The notes beneath the pieces are model-generated. The model was not told the DNA's origin. It did no database searches and was given only the letters and a program-made list of their open reading frames with translations. This document shows positions 1-11,827 of a stretch of 64,000 nt of DNA, in pieces. This DNA comes from Cruorifilaria tuberocauda (Eukaryota > Nematoda > Chromadorea > Rhabditida > Onchocercidae). Location of the stretch: contig JABVXU010000050.1 of NCBI GenBank assembly GCA_013365365.1, forward strand, positions 179,098 to 243,097, in the 5' to 3' direction. The position numbers and the translations under genes were made by a program. Within the stretch, counting starts at the first letter, position 1, and each line of letters starts with the position of its first letter.

Positions 1-1604
1 ACTTATCGATCAGATATTCGATCAGTGATAATAATATGAGAAAATTAATTACGAACGTTTTCATTCGTCTTTTCTCTGTATTTTTTTTAAACAGTAATCG
101 ATGCTTACATTATGTTGATGATTAGAAATAATATAATGACAGTACTATCGCCAAGATCAGTACAGTAGAGAGTCATTAATTTTAATGATGACCTCGCTTT
201 TAATTCAGTGAATTCGTCTTCTTCAATGCTTTCCGCTCGATGATTATTTCTTATCAATTCACCATTCTAAGAATATCGTCAAATTTGCTCCTAAATATAA
301 ATTTTCCTATCATCTATCATTTCCAATTTGTGGTGAGAAGATTGAATAGCGGATATCGTAAAACTTTTCAAACAATGATTTCTCTTCATTTTAATTGTAT
401 TCTCTCTATTATTATGGATTGGCAGAAATTACTTCACAATAAAATAGAAAAGAGGATTAATGTACATGTTAACCCCCACTACCTCTGCAATTCCCTTTGA
501 CAACATGAGATGGAGCAAAATTAAATTCTACCAAAACGATCACTTCTTATGATCTCATTAAAAATATTTTATGGAGGATTCAATCTGCTATGACTACTTG
601 GAAACTTCACCGCTTTCTGTCTGATTTTGCTAATAGAATTATGATAGTTGTAATTTTACCGCAACATAGTAATTCAGGAATAGCAATCACTCAAATTTAT
701 TCAAAAACATGATATTTACATCTGCGCCTACGTACTATTTTGTTAAACATGCAGTAGTAATGAAGCTTATGATTTCTTAAAATTTTTTTAGGGAAATGAA
801 TACAAATAAAATTAAATCGCAGACAACATACACCAATATTTTTTGATAGCAAAATAAATTTATGAATATATTAATATATGCAAAAAATAAGTGAAGATAT
901 TTGATGTAGAAAAAAGAGCAAATACTTCAAGAGTTCAAGAGTCAAATTAAAGAGTACAGTGTGAATCAATTCCTACTATTCTGATTGAGAAAGCAAAAAA
1001 GAGTTTGAAGTTAAGGAATTACCAATAAATACTTTGTCCGGTTTCAATATCGTATCAAAAAAAAGCATTACAATCAGTACAAGAAAAATTATGACACAAA
1101 TACAAGTTGAGGTAGACGAAGTTAAAGAGGCATTTTAATAAGATTTTATTTTATACATATCCGTAATGCATGAACAAAATAGTTATAGACTTGCTGTCTT
1201 TATTTCTTTTAGAGTGATAGGTGCCTTAGTGTTTCGATGATTAAAATACAATGATTGCGCGACTAAAAGAACGGTCGCTACAGTATTCCTCAGTTTTAAG
1301 GGGGACTTTTATTTTATTCAATTATTCATTATGATTCGTTTTCAACGCTTCACAATTAATAGTTTTTATCATTTCGTTAGCAAATTGATGAGAAAATAAT
1401 TAGATTTCAATTAGTACAACAAAAAAATTAAAAATTACTGAACCCGAGCTTGCTACTTAAGAGTTGGAATCCGAACTTGTTAACAACTTAGAGAATATTC
1501 TGAGGTGCAAATGCAAAAATGTTCAAACATACAAATAGTATAACAACAAAACAACAAAATATTTTTGTTTCGTACAGCTCCCTAATATTATATTCATCTG
1601 CATA
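1..1604. other. intergenic, no gene seen
   Basis: AT-rich sequence with no exon that I can join to a gene. An open frame at 240-500 (+) has no splice context and no protein-like composition. It lies downstream of the headcase stop codon, so part of it may be that gene's 3' flank. Confidence 0.6.
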
Positions 1605-4600
1605 TTACGTACATATAAGTGACAGGGAACGACAATGTCTACAAACAGGTATACAGCAAGTGGTACTTGATAAAATGTCGTAGGTATACAGTGTTCCCAC
1701 GATTAAAGCTGAACCAAGAAACCATCCACTGTTACCGCAACCAGGACATTTCCACTCAGTGTGCATACATGTGATGCAAATTGCATGCAAATAACCAGTC
1801 CTATAAAATGAGAACTCTTTTTTCTGTTCCAACTTTGAAAACTGGAGATATGACGTATGTTATCTAGTTATAATATAAACTTCCCGAAATCATTAAAATT
1901 TCAAATAAATTCAGTCAAACAGTGACAGAAGAAATATTTGACAATAAAGAAAGCTGCTGAATTAAATTTCTCGCAACGAAATTTAAATTTGTACAGAATT
2001 TAATTTAAGAAAAACTTGCTTGGACTCAAATTTCATGGTGATCGCAGCTTTGGAGTGTTGTACTGGCGAAAGAAAGAATGTACCATCAATGAGAGGATAT
2101 CTATCGTAGACAATTAAATTTCGCTCACACAAAACACAAGGTACTGTTCGACAGTTATGCGTTCCAAGAGCACGAAGTACGGAAAGCCTTGTATCATCGC
2201 CACCTTGTGGACAATCATCTTCCATCTGAAATTCGATCAGTTAAAGCTTTCTAAATTTCCTTTGAATATTACTGATTTTGGCAAATTATATTAACTTTAT
2301 CGAGATAAATTCAGTAATCTTATTTATATGAAATAATCAAAGCATTCTAAATCATAATTAAAAAATTAAAACCTATTCAGTAAAGTTGTCATAATCTTGA
2401 ACAGTTTTCGCATGAAGCACTTTCCTAACATAACAATTTGAAGAGAGAAAATGAATAAAAATAAAAAAAAAAGACTTAAACCTTTATATGAAAACCGTTT
2501 AAGCGAGCGCGTGGTAATGCTTCCTTAACATATTTCATATCCTTTCGCCTTTCAAAAATTGAACCCGTTTTCCGCACCTATAACAGAAAAGTAATATAAA
2601 AAGGCAGTTAACATCATAAAAGAAATTATACCGATAACCTATCACAAAACATCACTGTAATATCCAACCTGTTTGATGCATCTCGAAAACTTTACCAAGC
2701 CAGTATTTTAACTAACTGGTTTAGTAAAGCTACTGCGATATTCTTTCAAGAAAAAGATAATAGAAATCTGCGTAATTTGGTTAATAACTCTTCTATACAG
2801 ATATACGCCTTTTTTTCGTGTTATCTTACTTATCGAATGCGGAAGTGAGATTGGTAAAAAAGCCAAAGCTCTAACTGCAAGAGATATTATCCGTAACAAT
2901 ATGTAATCTGAACATTTAGCTTGTTTCACATGACAAACAGAGAGTGTTAACAAAATGAAATTATGAATTTTTGCAAATCATTTCGATTATCAATCTGTAA
3001 AAAAATCCTTAAAGATCATTTGAAATTATTCAAATCTAATATTTTCAATTTCTATTTCATTGGTTTATTATCTGTTTTGGTTCTATAAACATGATATCAA
3101 TTATTTTTTGAATAGACAAATATATTTTCACCTGTTCATCTTCAAAAAAGTTGTATTTTTCGCCATTTTTTTTGGCTAAAGCGCTTGTCAAAGCGGAGCG
3201 TATTTTCGAATCGTTACCAAAGGAACTTTCCCGTACGACTGTTTTCTTATCACGCGAGTTGACCCGATTTCGAAATTCCGCTTCTGGCGTTTCAAAAGCC
3301 TGCAAATATATCGTTTTTTGAACTAGAATTATAAAATAAACCAAACAATTGAAACATTATGAATTACGAGTGAAACAATATGAACAGCTATCTTAAAAGC
3401 ATTTTTCTGAATAGTACTGAAAAAATGTCTACATTATCAAAAGCGTTGATAAAGCAGGTGCATAAAACAATTTCACCTTTATTGAAACTTGCACCATTCC
3501 GACATAGACCAGTGAAATCAATCAAGCTGATCTTTCCTTATGACAAATGCTGAATTTGATTCCGTTTCAGCAAGTAAGTTTCACCTCACTTTTGATTTTT
3601 AAATTTAGTAAAAGAAGCAAATAAACATACATAAGATCTAGATGGAATCTCAAAAGCATAATTGTTTCCTTTCTCTCCACCGATTTTATATATTAATATG
3701 AATAATAAAATATAAATAGATAAGCATGTCTGGAAGCGTTATCCATTCAACCACTGATCCTTTATCTTTCTCGATTTGATAGCATTTAAGCATAAGCTGT
3801 TATGCTCGTTCCCTTTTTTTAATGGCACATTTCTTATCAACTTTGGCTTACTCTTATTTTACGCAAGGCTCGATGAAAACATGTTATTCTCAATAAATCG
3901 GCAACCAAACTAATCAGATAAAAGATAAGTTAAGTATCTCAACAAAATTCATTTCAGTTCAGATTTAACAAAATCAAAATTCCTCTCCATACTTTGCGCT
4001 GTTTATATGTCTGTATGCCTTTTTACTTATTTTACTTATATATTAAGTAGTTGGGATCTGAATCCTCTCTTCTCAAAAAAGCCATCCAAAATCCTTAATT
4101 AAATTTAAAAATATTCCTGATAAAACTTTTGATAGATTCGAGGAATACACAAATATTTCGACTTTGAATTCCACTAACAATATCTATATATAGAAGCGAA
4201 AAATCAAACTTGCATGCAAACAACTGAAAAGGAAGTAAGAAATAGATAAATAAACAGGTGGACCGATCATATTAGTTAATTACTTTAATTTTTGTACAAT
4301 TATGAAAAAAAAATGCTTCTTTGTTTATTTATGGCGCCGTGAAATGGTACGAGTTTTTGAATCAGAGAACACTTTGCTTATTAATGGAAATATATGTGTT
4401 ACTGTTCTAGAGATGGATTCAAAAATTATTTCGTTCATGACACCAATACGAACAAATTCAGTATATATAAAATACAATATAAATAGCAGAAATTATAATA
4501 TCGGTCAATATGTACAGAATTAAATTATTAATCGTTTTCATCCTATCATCATAGAGTATTTGTTCAACTTTTTTATTCAATCTCAAAGTCACTGAAAAAA

Positions 4601-5681
4601 GTGTCATCGGTAGTCTTTCAATTCTCCTCCCATTTAGCCAAATAAAATATGAACATTTTTTATTCTTAATTCAATTAATTTGGAAGAAAGTCATAATCAT
4701 AGAGCCATTAGTTTAACAGCTAAACAAATTGATTTTACTTCTGGAAATTTTCATCACCTTTTAGAAAATTATTTCAAAAGAGTGCCTTAAAGAGTGCTTT
4801 TTGTCTAAATAAACAACAAACTGACATTCCAGTTATCATTTCCTCGAGAAAATGCAAATAGACTTTTTTTGTTAATGCTATGAAGTAAAGTACAAACATT
4901 TTTATTTGCTGCTTCCTCTCCTCCTTCATAACAATAACTTTGGGGAAGTTTGAGTGAAAGGAGAACTTTTTGGAACATTTCACAAACATGAAATGTTTAC
5001 TCCAAAAAGCAATTAACAACAAAAATCTTATTGCCCTTTACCAATAACAATATACTTAGTTGTGCAAGTATAAAGAAAAACAGTGGAGTTTTGTTTTCAT
5101 TCAAACTTCCCCAAAATTATTGTTATAGAGGAGGAGAGAAAGCAAAATAAAAATGTTTGTACTTTACTTTATAGCAAATAAAAATGTTTGTACTTTACTT
5201 TATAGCATTAACAAAAAAAAGTCAATTTGATGCCAATTCAAATGGGCTAACAGAATGAAATATTGGCAAAAATGTAAAGAAATTTCTATAATGCCAAAAT
5301 ATGCAACTTCAATTCCCTACAAAGATGCGGACGTGATAAACGGGAAGTATTGAAGGAAGAAGCATAAAGACATTGGAAAACTGTTTAAACTTCATTTTTT
5401 AATCTCGAAAAGACAACACTGATTTTGATAACCAAGTAGTCAAAAAAGATGAGAAAGGAGATGAAATTGAAGAAATTCATGAATAAAGTAATGGAATTGA
5501 AAATAATAATACTTCTCTGTTTAAAAAAACTTGATTAAAATCAAAAACTAACCATAACCTTTCCTGACCACCCCAGATATATTAGAACTGATCTTAACTT
5601 CCTGATACGCCCGTAAAAACGGGAGCGGACGTAGATCGATTTGTCTCTAATGAGCTGTGCCGGTTTCGAATTCCTTTTTTT
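1605..5681 (-). CDS. HECA: headcase (HECA) homolog, C-terminal exons; N-terminus not resolved
   Basis: Headcase is a conserved regulator of proliferation and differentiation. Exons in gene order: 5609-5681 (tentative), 3132-3299, 2482-2577, 2016-2225 and 1605-1841 (stop TAA at 1605). The last two carry the family signature RYPLIDGTFFLSP, preceded by VPCVLCERN and followed by YLHAICITCMH, CPGCG, GTLYTYDIL and a CxxC pair, the cysteine-rich tail of headcase proteins. The exon at 2482-2577 ends GFHIK and joins MEDDC at phase 0, as in animal headcase proteins. All the joins used keep frame. The start of the last exon is ambiguous, because a second AG at 1824 would shorten it by 18 nt. The upstream headcase zinc-binding region was not found between 5.7 and 7.9 kb: it may lie in exons too diverged to see, or be lost. 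The start codon is therefore unknown. Confidence 0.82.
4861..5223. repeat. foldback element: two arms of about 100 bp in inverted orientation
   Basis: The left arm (4861-4960) and right arm (about 5098-5223) are reverse complements with few mismatches, separated by about 137 bp. The right arm contains an internal direct duplication of about 31 bp (around 5147-5177 and 5177-5207), so it is longer. It sits in the long intron of the headcase gene between 5609 and 3299. The structure fits a foldback or MITE-type insertion. I did not identify terminal inverted repeats or a target duplication. Confidence 0.8.
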
Positions 5682-7957
5682 CTGAAATTTTAATAAATTG
5701 CAAAATTTATTCATGTGACAACAATAATTAAAAAACAACGAAATACTCAAAATATTTCATAAACACGTCATATTCTAGTGATAAGAAATTACTAACACAA
5801 ACAGCCGGGAAACAACCGGATGAACATAATCGGAATCAATTAATGAAAAATTCTTCTAACAAGAAAATGTTGTTAGTGCAAATATTCAAAGCAAAATAGT
5901 ATGGAGCTTGCAAAAATTTTCAAACTCTCTTCCTCAGCTGCACAACATTTGACCAGTGATTGTCCAGTGAAAGGGAATACTCCTTCCCGGAAACTGCTAT
6001 TTAAATCAAAGCGCCGTTTTCGGAGAATTACTGCGGTTAGCCGAATTAGTTAAAGGAGTGAATCACATGGCCGGGGAAACTACATTAAAATACTAGCCTC
6101 GGTTTCCATTCCCAGGCAACATGAAAACTGAGGACACACAGATGCACACATGCACACAATCACAGACACACGCGTACACACACACACCGCTTATTAATCA
6201 AAACAAGATGGAGAAAAGGGAAATTTGAAATGGAAAAAATAGTATAGAGATGGTAGCATCGTGCCTCGCAGGCTGTAAATAAAATGCAGCGTGAGGAAGG
6301 TGGGAATGAAGGATGACTACCTGATACACCCCTTGTCAGGCCTATTTATCAGTTCTCCTGGGTAAGTCGATGGAGGATGGGTAAGTGGTTGGCTGGGTGG
6401 GTAGTTGAGAGGCGGGTTGAGAATATCAAAACACCGCTTCAATTTCTATCGCTGAAAAAATACTTACGCATACACATACATACATGCAGACACACACACA
6501 CGCAGACAGACATGCACACTACACACATAAACATACATACATGTGATTACATCAGGGTGGCAGGAGAGAAATAGTAAACATGATGGGTCAGAGGAGGATC
6601 AATAGCAACGCACTACTCCAGATGTTACTGTTTACAAAGTTCACAAGCTATCAGTGCTAACAGTGCAGACGACCCTTCGCTTTTGGACGCTTTTAAATTT
6701 TAAACTAATTGGAAGCAGTTAATTCAAGTGATCATCTTTCTCCTCTTCTATCTCTGATTAGTATATCACTGATGATGACAGGTAGATTTGAAGTATATTG
6801 AAGAGCTTGGATACATATATTTCACGTGAGATGTTTGAATCAATGTTGGGAATGTAATAACACCCTAATTGTTAATTTTCTGTCAGATGGATATAATAAA
6901 TTACTGCTAAGATTAGTGGATTTGAAACAACAAAGTAATCATTAATGATTTTGCAGGAGTTATACTGCTGTGATATGAATTGATAACCGAAGAAATAAAC
7001 TATCAAAATCCATCCATGGCTACAGAACAATGTTGTTAATCACAAGGAGTACGTGACAATATATATGCTTACAGACTCATATCCACAACTGATAAGAAAA
7101 ATGAGGAATGGAAATTGGTGTTACAATTTTGGTAGCTTCCCGGCATATTTTCTGAAGTTTCCTTGTCTCTTCTTCTTACCTGCTGGTCCTTTTCGTTTGC
7201 AAACTTAATCATCAGTTCTTCGGTTTCATAAATTTAAACGAATACTGATAGATATGTTGACACTCAAACATCATTCACTCGCTATCTCAGCTTAAAATCT
7301 CCCACAATCCTTTTTAGGCAATAGATTTATCTCACGAAAAATTTCTGCCTGATTAGGAGGAAAATTTATTATACAATGATATTAAATAAATAGTTTGTCA
7401 AATATTGCATAGATATATACACATATGTAAACATCACAAATAATTTTGTTGCAAAAAATTTGTAACAGATGCGGGGCTTGACTCAGCCCTAGTGATCTGC
7501 AACTATTGCTCTAAATTTTACCTTTATCGTATCTTGTCCTGTTTCACTTTTTAACTTTTCTAATGTATTAGTTCTTAGAAAAAAAGAATGGAAATATATT
7601 CTGCTAAAATTATGCAATGTTTTTATTGCAAATGGAGTGAAACTTTGTCAAATTAATTTGAATTTAAATAACTTTCGCAGGCTTATATAAAGTACAATAA
7701 TTCTAAATTCTAGACATGCTTTTTTTTTGTAGAAATTTAGGCTTATTGATGAAAAAATAAGTGGTTAGTGGATACAATTCAGATTTCCTATTTGCACTTG
7801 CGTAAGATATATCAGTAACTTTAAAAATAGCAATGAAACGAAACAAAGAACTTTAATGAAGTCGATGAACGGCACATAGTCATAAAATACCGTGTAGGAA
7901 ATCTGTTTTAAATCATGACGGTACAGCATTAGCTTAAAGAAATGAAAAAACACTTCT
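5682..7957. other. no resolved gene; CA-rich simple repeats
   Basis: This should contain the 5' part of the headcase gene, but I found no exon I can defend. Two CA/GT simple-repeat tracts lie at about 6131-6187 and 6467-6541. Between them is a less AT-rich, purine-rich block (6240-6430) that could be promoter or 5' UTR. The open frame at 6377-6574 runs through the repeat and looks spurious. 7700-7957 is probably the 3' flank of the SYAP1 gene. Confidence 0.5.
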
Positions 7958-10503
7958 TCATGCTGAATTGAGCAATTCAGTCATTTCCTCTTCCCACTGT
8001 TCATCTGTTTTATCTGTTTGGCTATTTACAAGTTCATAATCATTTAAAGAATTTATCAAATCTCGTTCCACGTCTTCTCCAATCTCTGAAAAAAAAAAAC
8101 TAATTTTGAAACATAAAATTAAAACAGACATACAAAACATGAATAATTTACGAAGATATAAAAGTGACAATTATGACTGGTTGAAAAATAGAAATATAAA
8201 CTTGTAATAGCTGGAACCAACAGTTGCATGTTGACAGGATAGCATGAACTATAAAGGATACTATGTCGATGAAACTGGAAATGTAAATCTTTCCGAGCTT
8301 ACTGCAAGCTTACTGGAAATTGACAAAAAATTAAAACAAAACGAACTTTCTTGTGTAACACTGATGATATTTTCAAGGATTTTATTCAGCTTTTTATTCT
8401 CTGCTTCATCGTCTTCATTTTCAAGCTCATTCTGCTCTTCCATACTAGTTTTTGAAATTTCACCTCCTCTGTTTATTTTTGGTTTTTCCTCTTGTGCTTC
8501 TTTGTCTTCGAAACCAGAAGATTTTACACTTTCTTCTTGCTCGACAACATTTGAAGAAATAGGAACTTTTACGGATCGCAAGTAGCTCTCTCCTAGAGCT
8601 GCTTGCCTTACCAGTGAAACACGATAAAAGTAATTTCTCCAAAAACGTTCTTCATTCAGCCTATAAAAATTTTTATGGCACAAAATTACAAAATCTGTTA
8701 TTAATCCTCACTTAATTTCTATAAATTCATATTTTTAATGATTATTTCGAAAAATATTGCCGGTAAAACAAACGGAACCTTTAAATTGAAATCTGCATTG
8801 TAAGTATTTGAAGTTTAAAGTAGGCTCACCAAATTAAGTTCAAACAACAATTACTGACTTCTTATAGCTAAAAACGAATTGAATTACAGAAGAAATAAGT
8901 ACAAAAAATACTTTTTTGGGACAAGCTGAAATCTAATTTTTCTCAAATTTGCATCATTTTCGAGTAAAGCAACTGCTACCGACTGCACCTGTGCGAAGTC
9001 AAAATTCGTCTCTGATGGAGGATCACGAGTAAAATTTCGAGCATCCTGTAAGCGATACAAATATACCAAAAAAAATACCTGCAAGATTCTTTGATGGTTA
9101 AAAAGTGCAAGAATAATGTTTTAAAGAAAACCCATTGCGAAGTAGTAGGATTAATTGCAAAATTTGAGATAAAGAAATTTAAAATCAATAAAAAGCAGTT
9201 CCGATCTTGCAACAAATATTTATAATTTTATTCCCTTTGAATTTCAACGCAATTTACAGTAGTACTCAAACGTTGCAATAACAAAAGGGAAAAGTGAACC
9301 AGGTTTGACGAATGATTAATCTCAATAACGTTTACAGAAGCGATCTTCCGAACATTTAAATTTGATTTCAGTTCCATTTAAAGTATAAAACAAATATAAC
9401 TATTTAAAAAAAAATAAAGAGCGATATACAAAAATTACTAGTGAAAGTGACAAAATGTGTTTTTTAGCAACCCACTGATCTGGCAGGTCAGACCATGGTA
9501 AAATACATGCTGTAAATTTATTTGCATTTACTTCATCTTTGAATTTCGCTTGTTCTTTATCCAAGCTGCCAATTATTGTCTGCAAAGATAATTACACATA
9601 ACCGAGACATTAATGGGGTTATATACGAAGAGAACTTTTCTAATTTCAGTGTCCAAGAACATCTGATCAAAGTAAAGTTGGAGAACTATTAACACGTCAG
9701 TTCATATCAAAAGGACGGCAGATTTTTGCTATTACAGCAACGACAGAACGCATATGTTGTTCAAATTTAGAACTATGGCATTATCTTTTAAACTCAATAT
9801 TTAAAACTCATACCTTTTTAGTGACAATATTTTGCAGCTTTTTCGCGGTTTCCTCAGCGGTTATTGCTGCCTTTGCTGTCGTCTCTTTTGCCAAAGAAAA
9901 GAAGGAATCTACAAATGGGTGGAGAGAAAAAGATATTAATATGTCGGATGTAAATGTTTAATTCTTTCTTTTACTTAAGAACATTTCTGAAAATTTGCAG
10001 TAATTCCTCCCAACCAGACGTTCATTAGTTTTATTATTATTCATTAGTGTTACAAGAAACAGTCAATATGACATGATTTTAATCAGCACCAAAACCAATC
10101 TGTTATACAGCTGATAATACTTTATGATTCAGATAAGATGATTACAAATAAACACGAATCTGGATCCGTGTTTATTTGTACTTGCATATTTTATTTGTAC
10201 TTTACTTGCATATTTCCTTGCAGCTTCGACAGTCGAGGCAGAGTTAGTTTCTGATCTTTCAACACTTCGATTACCAATACTTCTTTCAAATTCCATTGTC
10301 GATGAGGTATTTCCCTTCTTTCTTTCTTCCTTTAAGCTGATGGCATTTTCTTTAGTTTTCGTTCCAGTGTAAACTTCTTCAGATACAGTATTATCCAAGA
10401 TTTTCTCTGGTTCAGCATTATCCTCTGGTGGTATATGCATCAAATCGGAGATTTTTTTAGTAACATCTTTTGCTTGCTGCATCCATGACGTGATGTTGTT
10501 CAT
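7958..10503 (-). CDS. SYAP1: synapse-associated protein 1 (SYAP1)-like BSD-domain protein
   Basis: Six exons: 10206-10503, 9814-9908, 9439-9579, 8912-9045, 8347-8660 and 7958-8085. They total 1110 nt, or 369 residues with one open frame; human SYAP1 is of similar length. After an acidic N-terminus comes an Ala/Lys-rich helix (SLAKETTAKAAITAEETAKK), then IIGSLDKEQAKF. The BSD domain follows (roughly residues 155-235): LPWSDLPDQWVAKK, RNFTRDPPSETNFDF, and the diagnostic Phe-Trp pair in ERFWRNYFYRVSL. The C-terminus is acidic and low-complexity. SYAP1 proteins act in TORC2/Akt signalling and at membranes; that role is taken from the family. The start is the ATG at 10503, giving MNNITSWMQQ. The exon 5 donor (GAAA|GTTCG) is weak and was chosen because it alone keeps phase with the last exon. 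Confidence 0.88.
10143..10180. repeat. 14-bp perfect inverted repeat in SYAP1 intron 1
   Basis: Arms at 10143-10156 and 10167-10180 are perfect reverse complements around a 10-nt loop. The element begins about 25 nt inside the intron from the exon 1 donor (exon ends at 10206). The donor and its intronic flank also share a short repeated ATATGCAAGTA segment, so alternative donors are possible. Confidence 0.85.
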
Positions 10504-10608
10504 TCTTTAAAAGAGACCAGCAAATATCTAAAATTTTCAAGTTTTTTGTAATCCGGAAGTGCGACATAAACTATAAGTAGTCACAAGTTTTTGGCTAGCA
10601 AAAAATTC

Positions 10609-10824
10609 ATGGCAAGACAATCAGTTCCAACCCAGAAAATAAAAAAACATCTGCTGATATTACAGTCTAATAGCATTATAGAGAAACCAAATGATCTAAC
10701 AAAAAGACCGATCGAACGATATTCCAAAACAGATGCAGGATCGGCAAAAGAAAGTTTAGACTCAGAAGAATGGAAACTACCTCCCATCCATCTCACCAAT
10801 TTTAGTGCAACCAGTACTCTTTAA
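10609..10824 (+). CDS. possible small divergent ORF, 71 residues, unrecognised
   Basis: An ATG-initiated frame starts about 105 bp from the SYAP1 start codon on the opposite strand. The predicted peptide is hydrophilic and rich in Lys, Ser, Pro and Glu, with no signal peptide or membrane segment and no family that I recognise. Its composition looks more protein-like than most chance frames here, but there is no splice or trans-splice evidence. It could be a short divergently transcribed gene, an exon of one, or chance. Confidence 0.22.
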   Translation: MARQSVPTQKIKKHLLILQSNSIIEKPNDLTKRPIERYSKTDAGSAKESLDSEEWKLPPIHLTNFSATSTL

Positions 10825-11827
10825 TAACCCTTTTTTTATTATCGTTAAAATTTAATTAATTTAAACATGCACTACCTCATACAAGCATAGGGAAGAACGC
10901 AGATTAAAACACTTAAAATCACAACGTTCTTTCCAACAATTCCCATAACAAGTCCATTCGATGCTAAAAGTTAAACAACGAATGTTTCTATGATTTAGGA
11001 AAACAACAATTACATTACAATTTCAAATTTTTTACGGATTTAGTTAATGAAATCGATACCCCCTAGGGGTGATTACCGGAAACAACTTCATAAACATGAA
11101 ATAAGCTACTTCAAAAGAAGTAACAGCTGAGCTAGTCCATCAAAATGACATATCACTGTCTCCATGCAAATAAAGCTTCCGAAACTAGATCCCACCTTAC
11201 CTCAACATTACTCATCATTCCTATTTTAAGATATATGAAGTATATTAATTTGCATTTTTACACATCTTAAATATAGAATTTCCCGGAATAAAATTTTAAT
11301 TAACATTAATAAGTTAGTATTGTGATAGTAGTAAAAAGTACTCCCATGTATCTGAAATTTATGAAAGAACCATTCAAAAACATGAAATGAACAAATGCTG
11401 TAATAAGGATATGTTATCCTGAACAAAACTTGGAACCACTATTTTATAAATAGATGTTTTGAAATAAAACTAAAAATCACTTCATACAAGGTAAGATTAC
11501 AATTAATTGAAGTAAATGATTTACCAAAATAATACTTTGACTCGCAAATAGAAAGCTGCTAATTTTAAAAATAAAAAATAAACGAAACGTCACAAAAAGC
11601 AATTGCGGCATAATTTGAAGTAAAAGCAACTTTGAATTGAAATTCAATACAAGTTTGAAACTATTTCACATCTAACTAACAATAAAAAGATAAATAGAAA
11701 TCTACATAAAAAATAATTCCATAAGTCGTATAACATTTTATTCCATAAGTCGTATAACCGATTACAACAAAAAATATAACCTCTTGATTAAATTAATAGA
11801 AAGGATTAATAACAACCCAAAATGAGG
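10825..11827. other. intergenic; short direct repeat
   Basis: No coding exon seen. It lies between the SYAP1 start and the OCRL-like stop codon. An 18-bp unit (TTCCATAAGTCGTATAAC) occurs twice, at 11717-11734 and 11741-11758, a 24-bp period. Confidence 0.6.

Noticed and set aside
240..500. Open frame of 86 codons, plus strand
   Set aside because: Composition is typical of AT-rich chance frames, with no splice sites or family resemblance.
6377..6574. Open frame rich in His and Thr, plus strand
   Set aside because: It is the translation of a CA-rich simple repeat.
7180..7212. Short ATG exon ending CAG|GTAAGA, considered as headcase exon 1
   Set aside because: It ends in phase 0, while the next candidate exon (5609-5681) needs phase 2; no headcase-specific residues.
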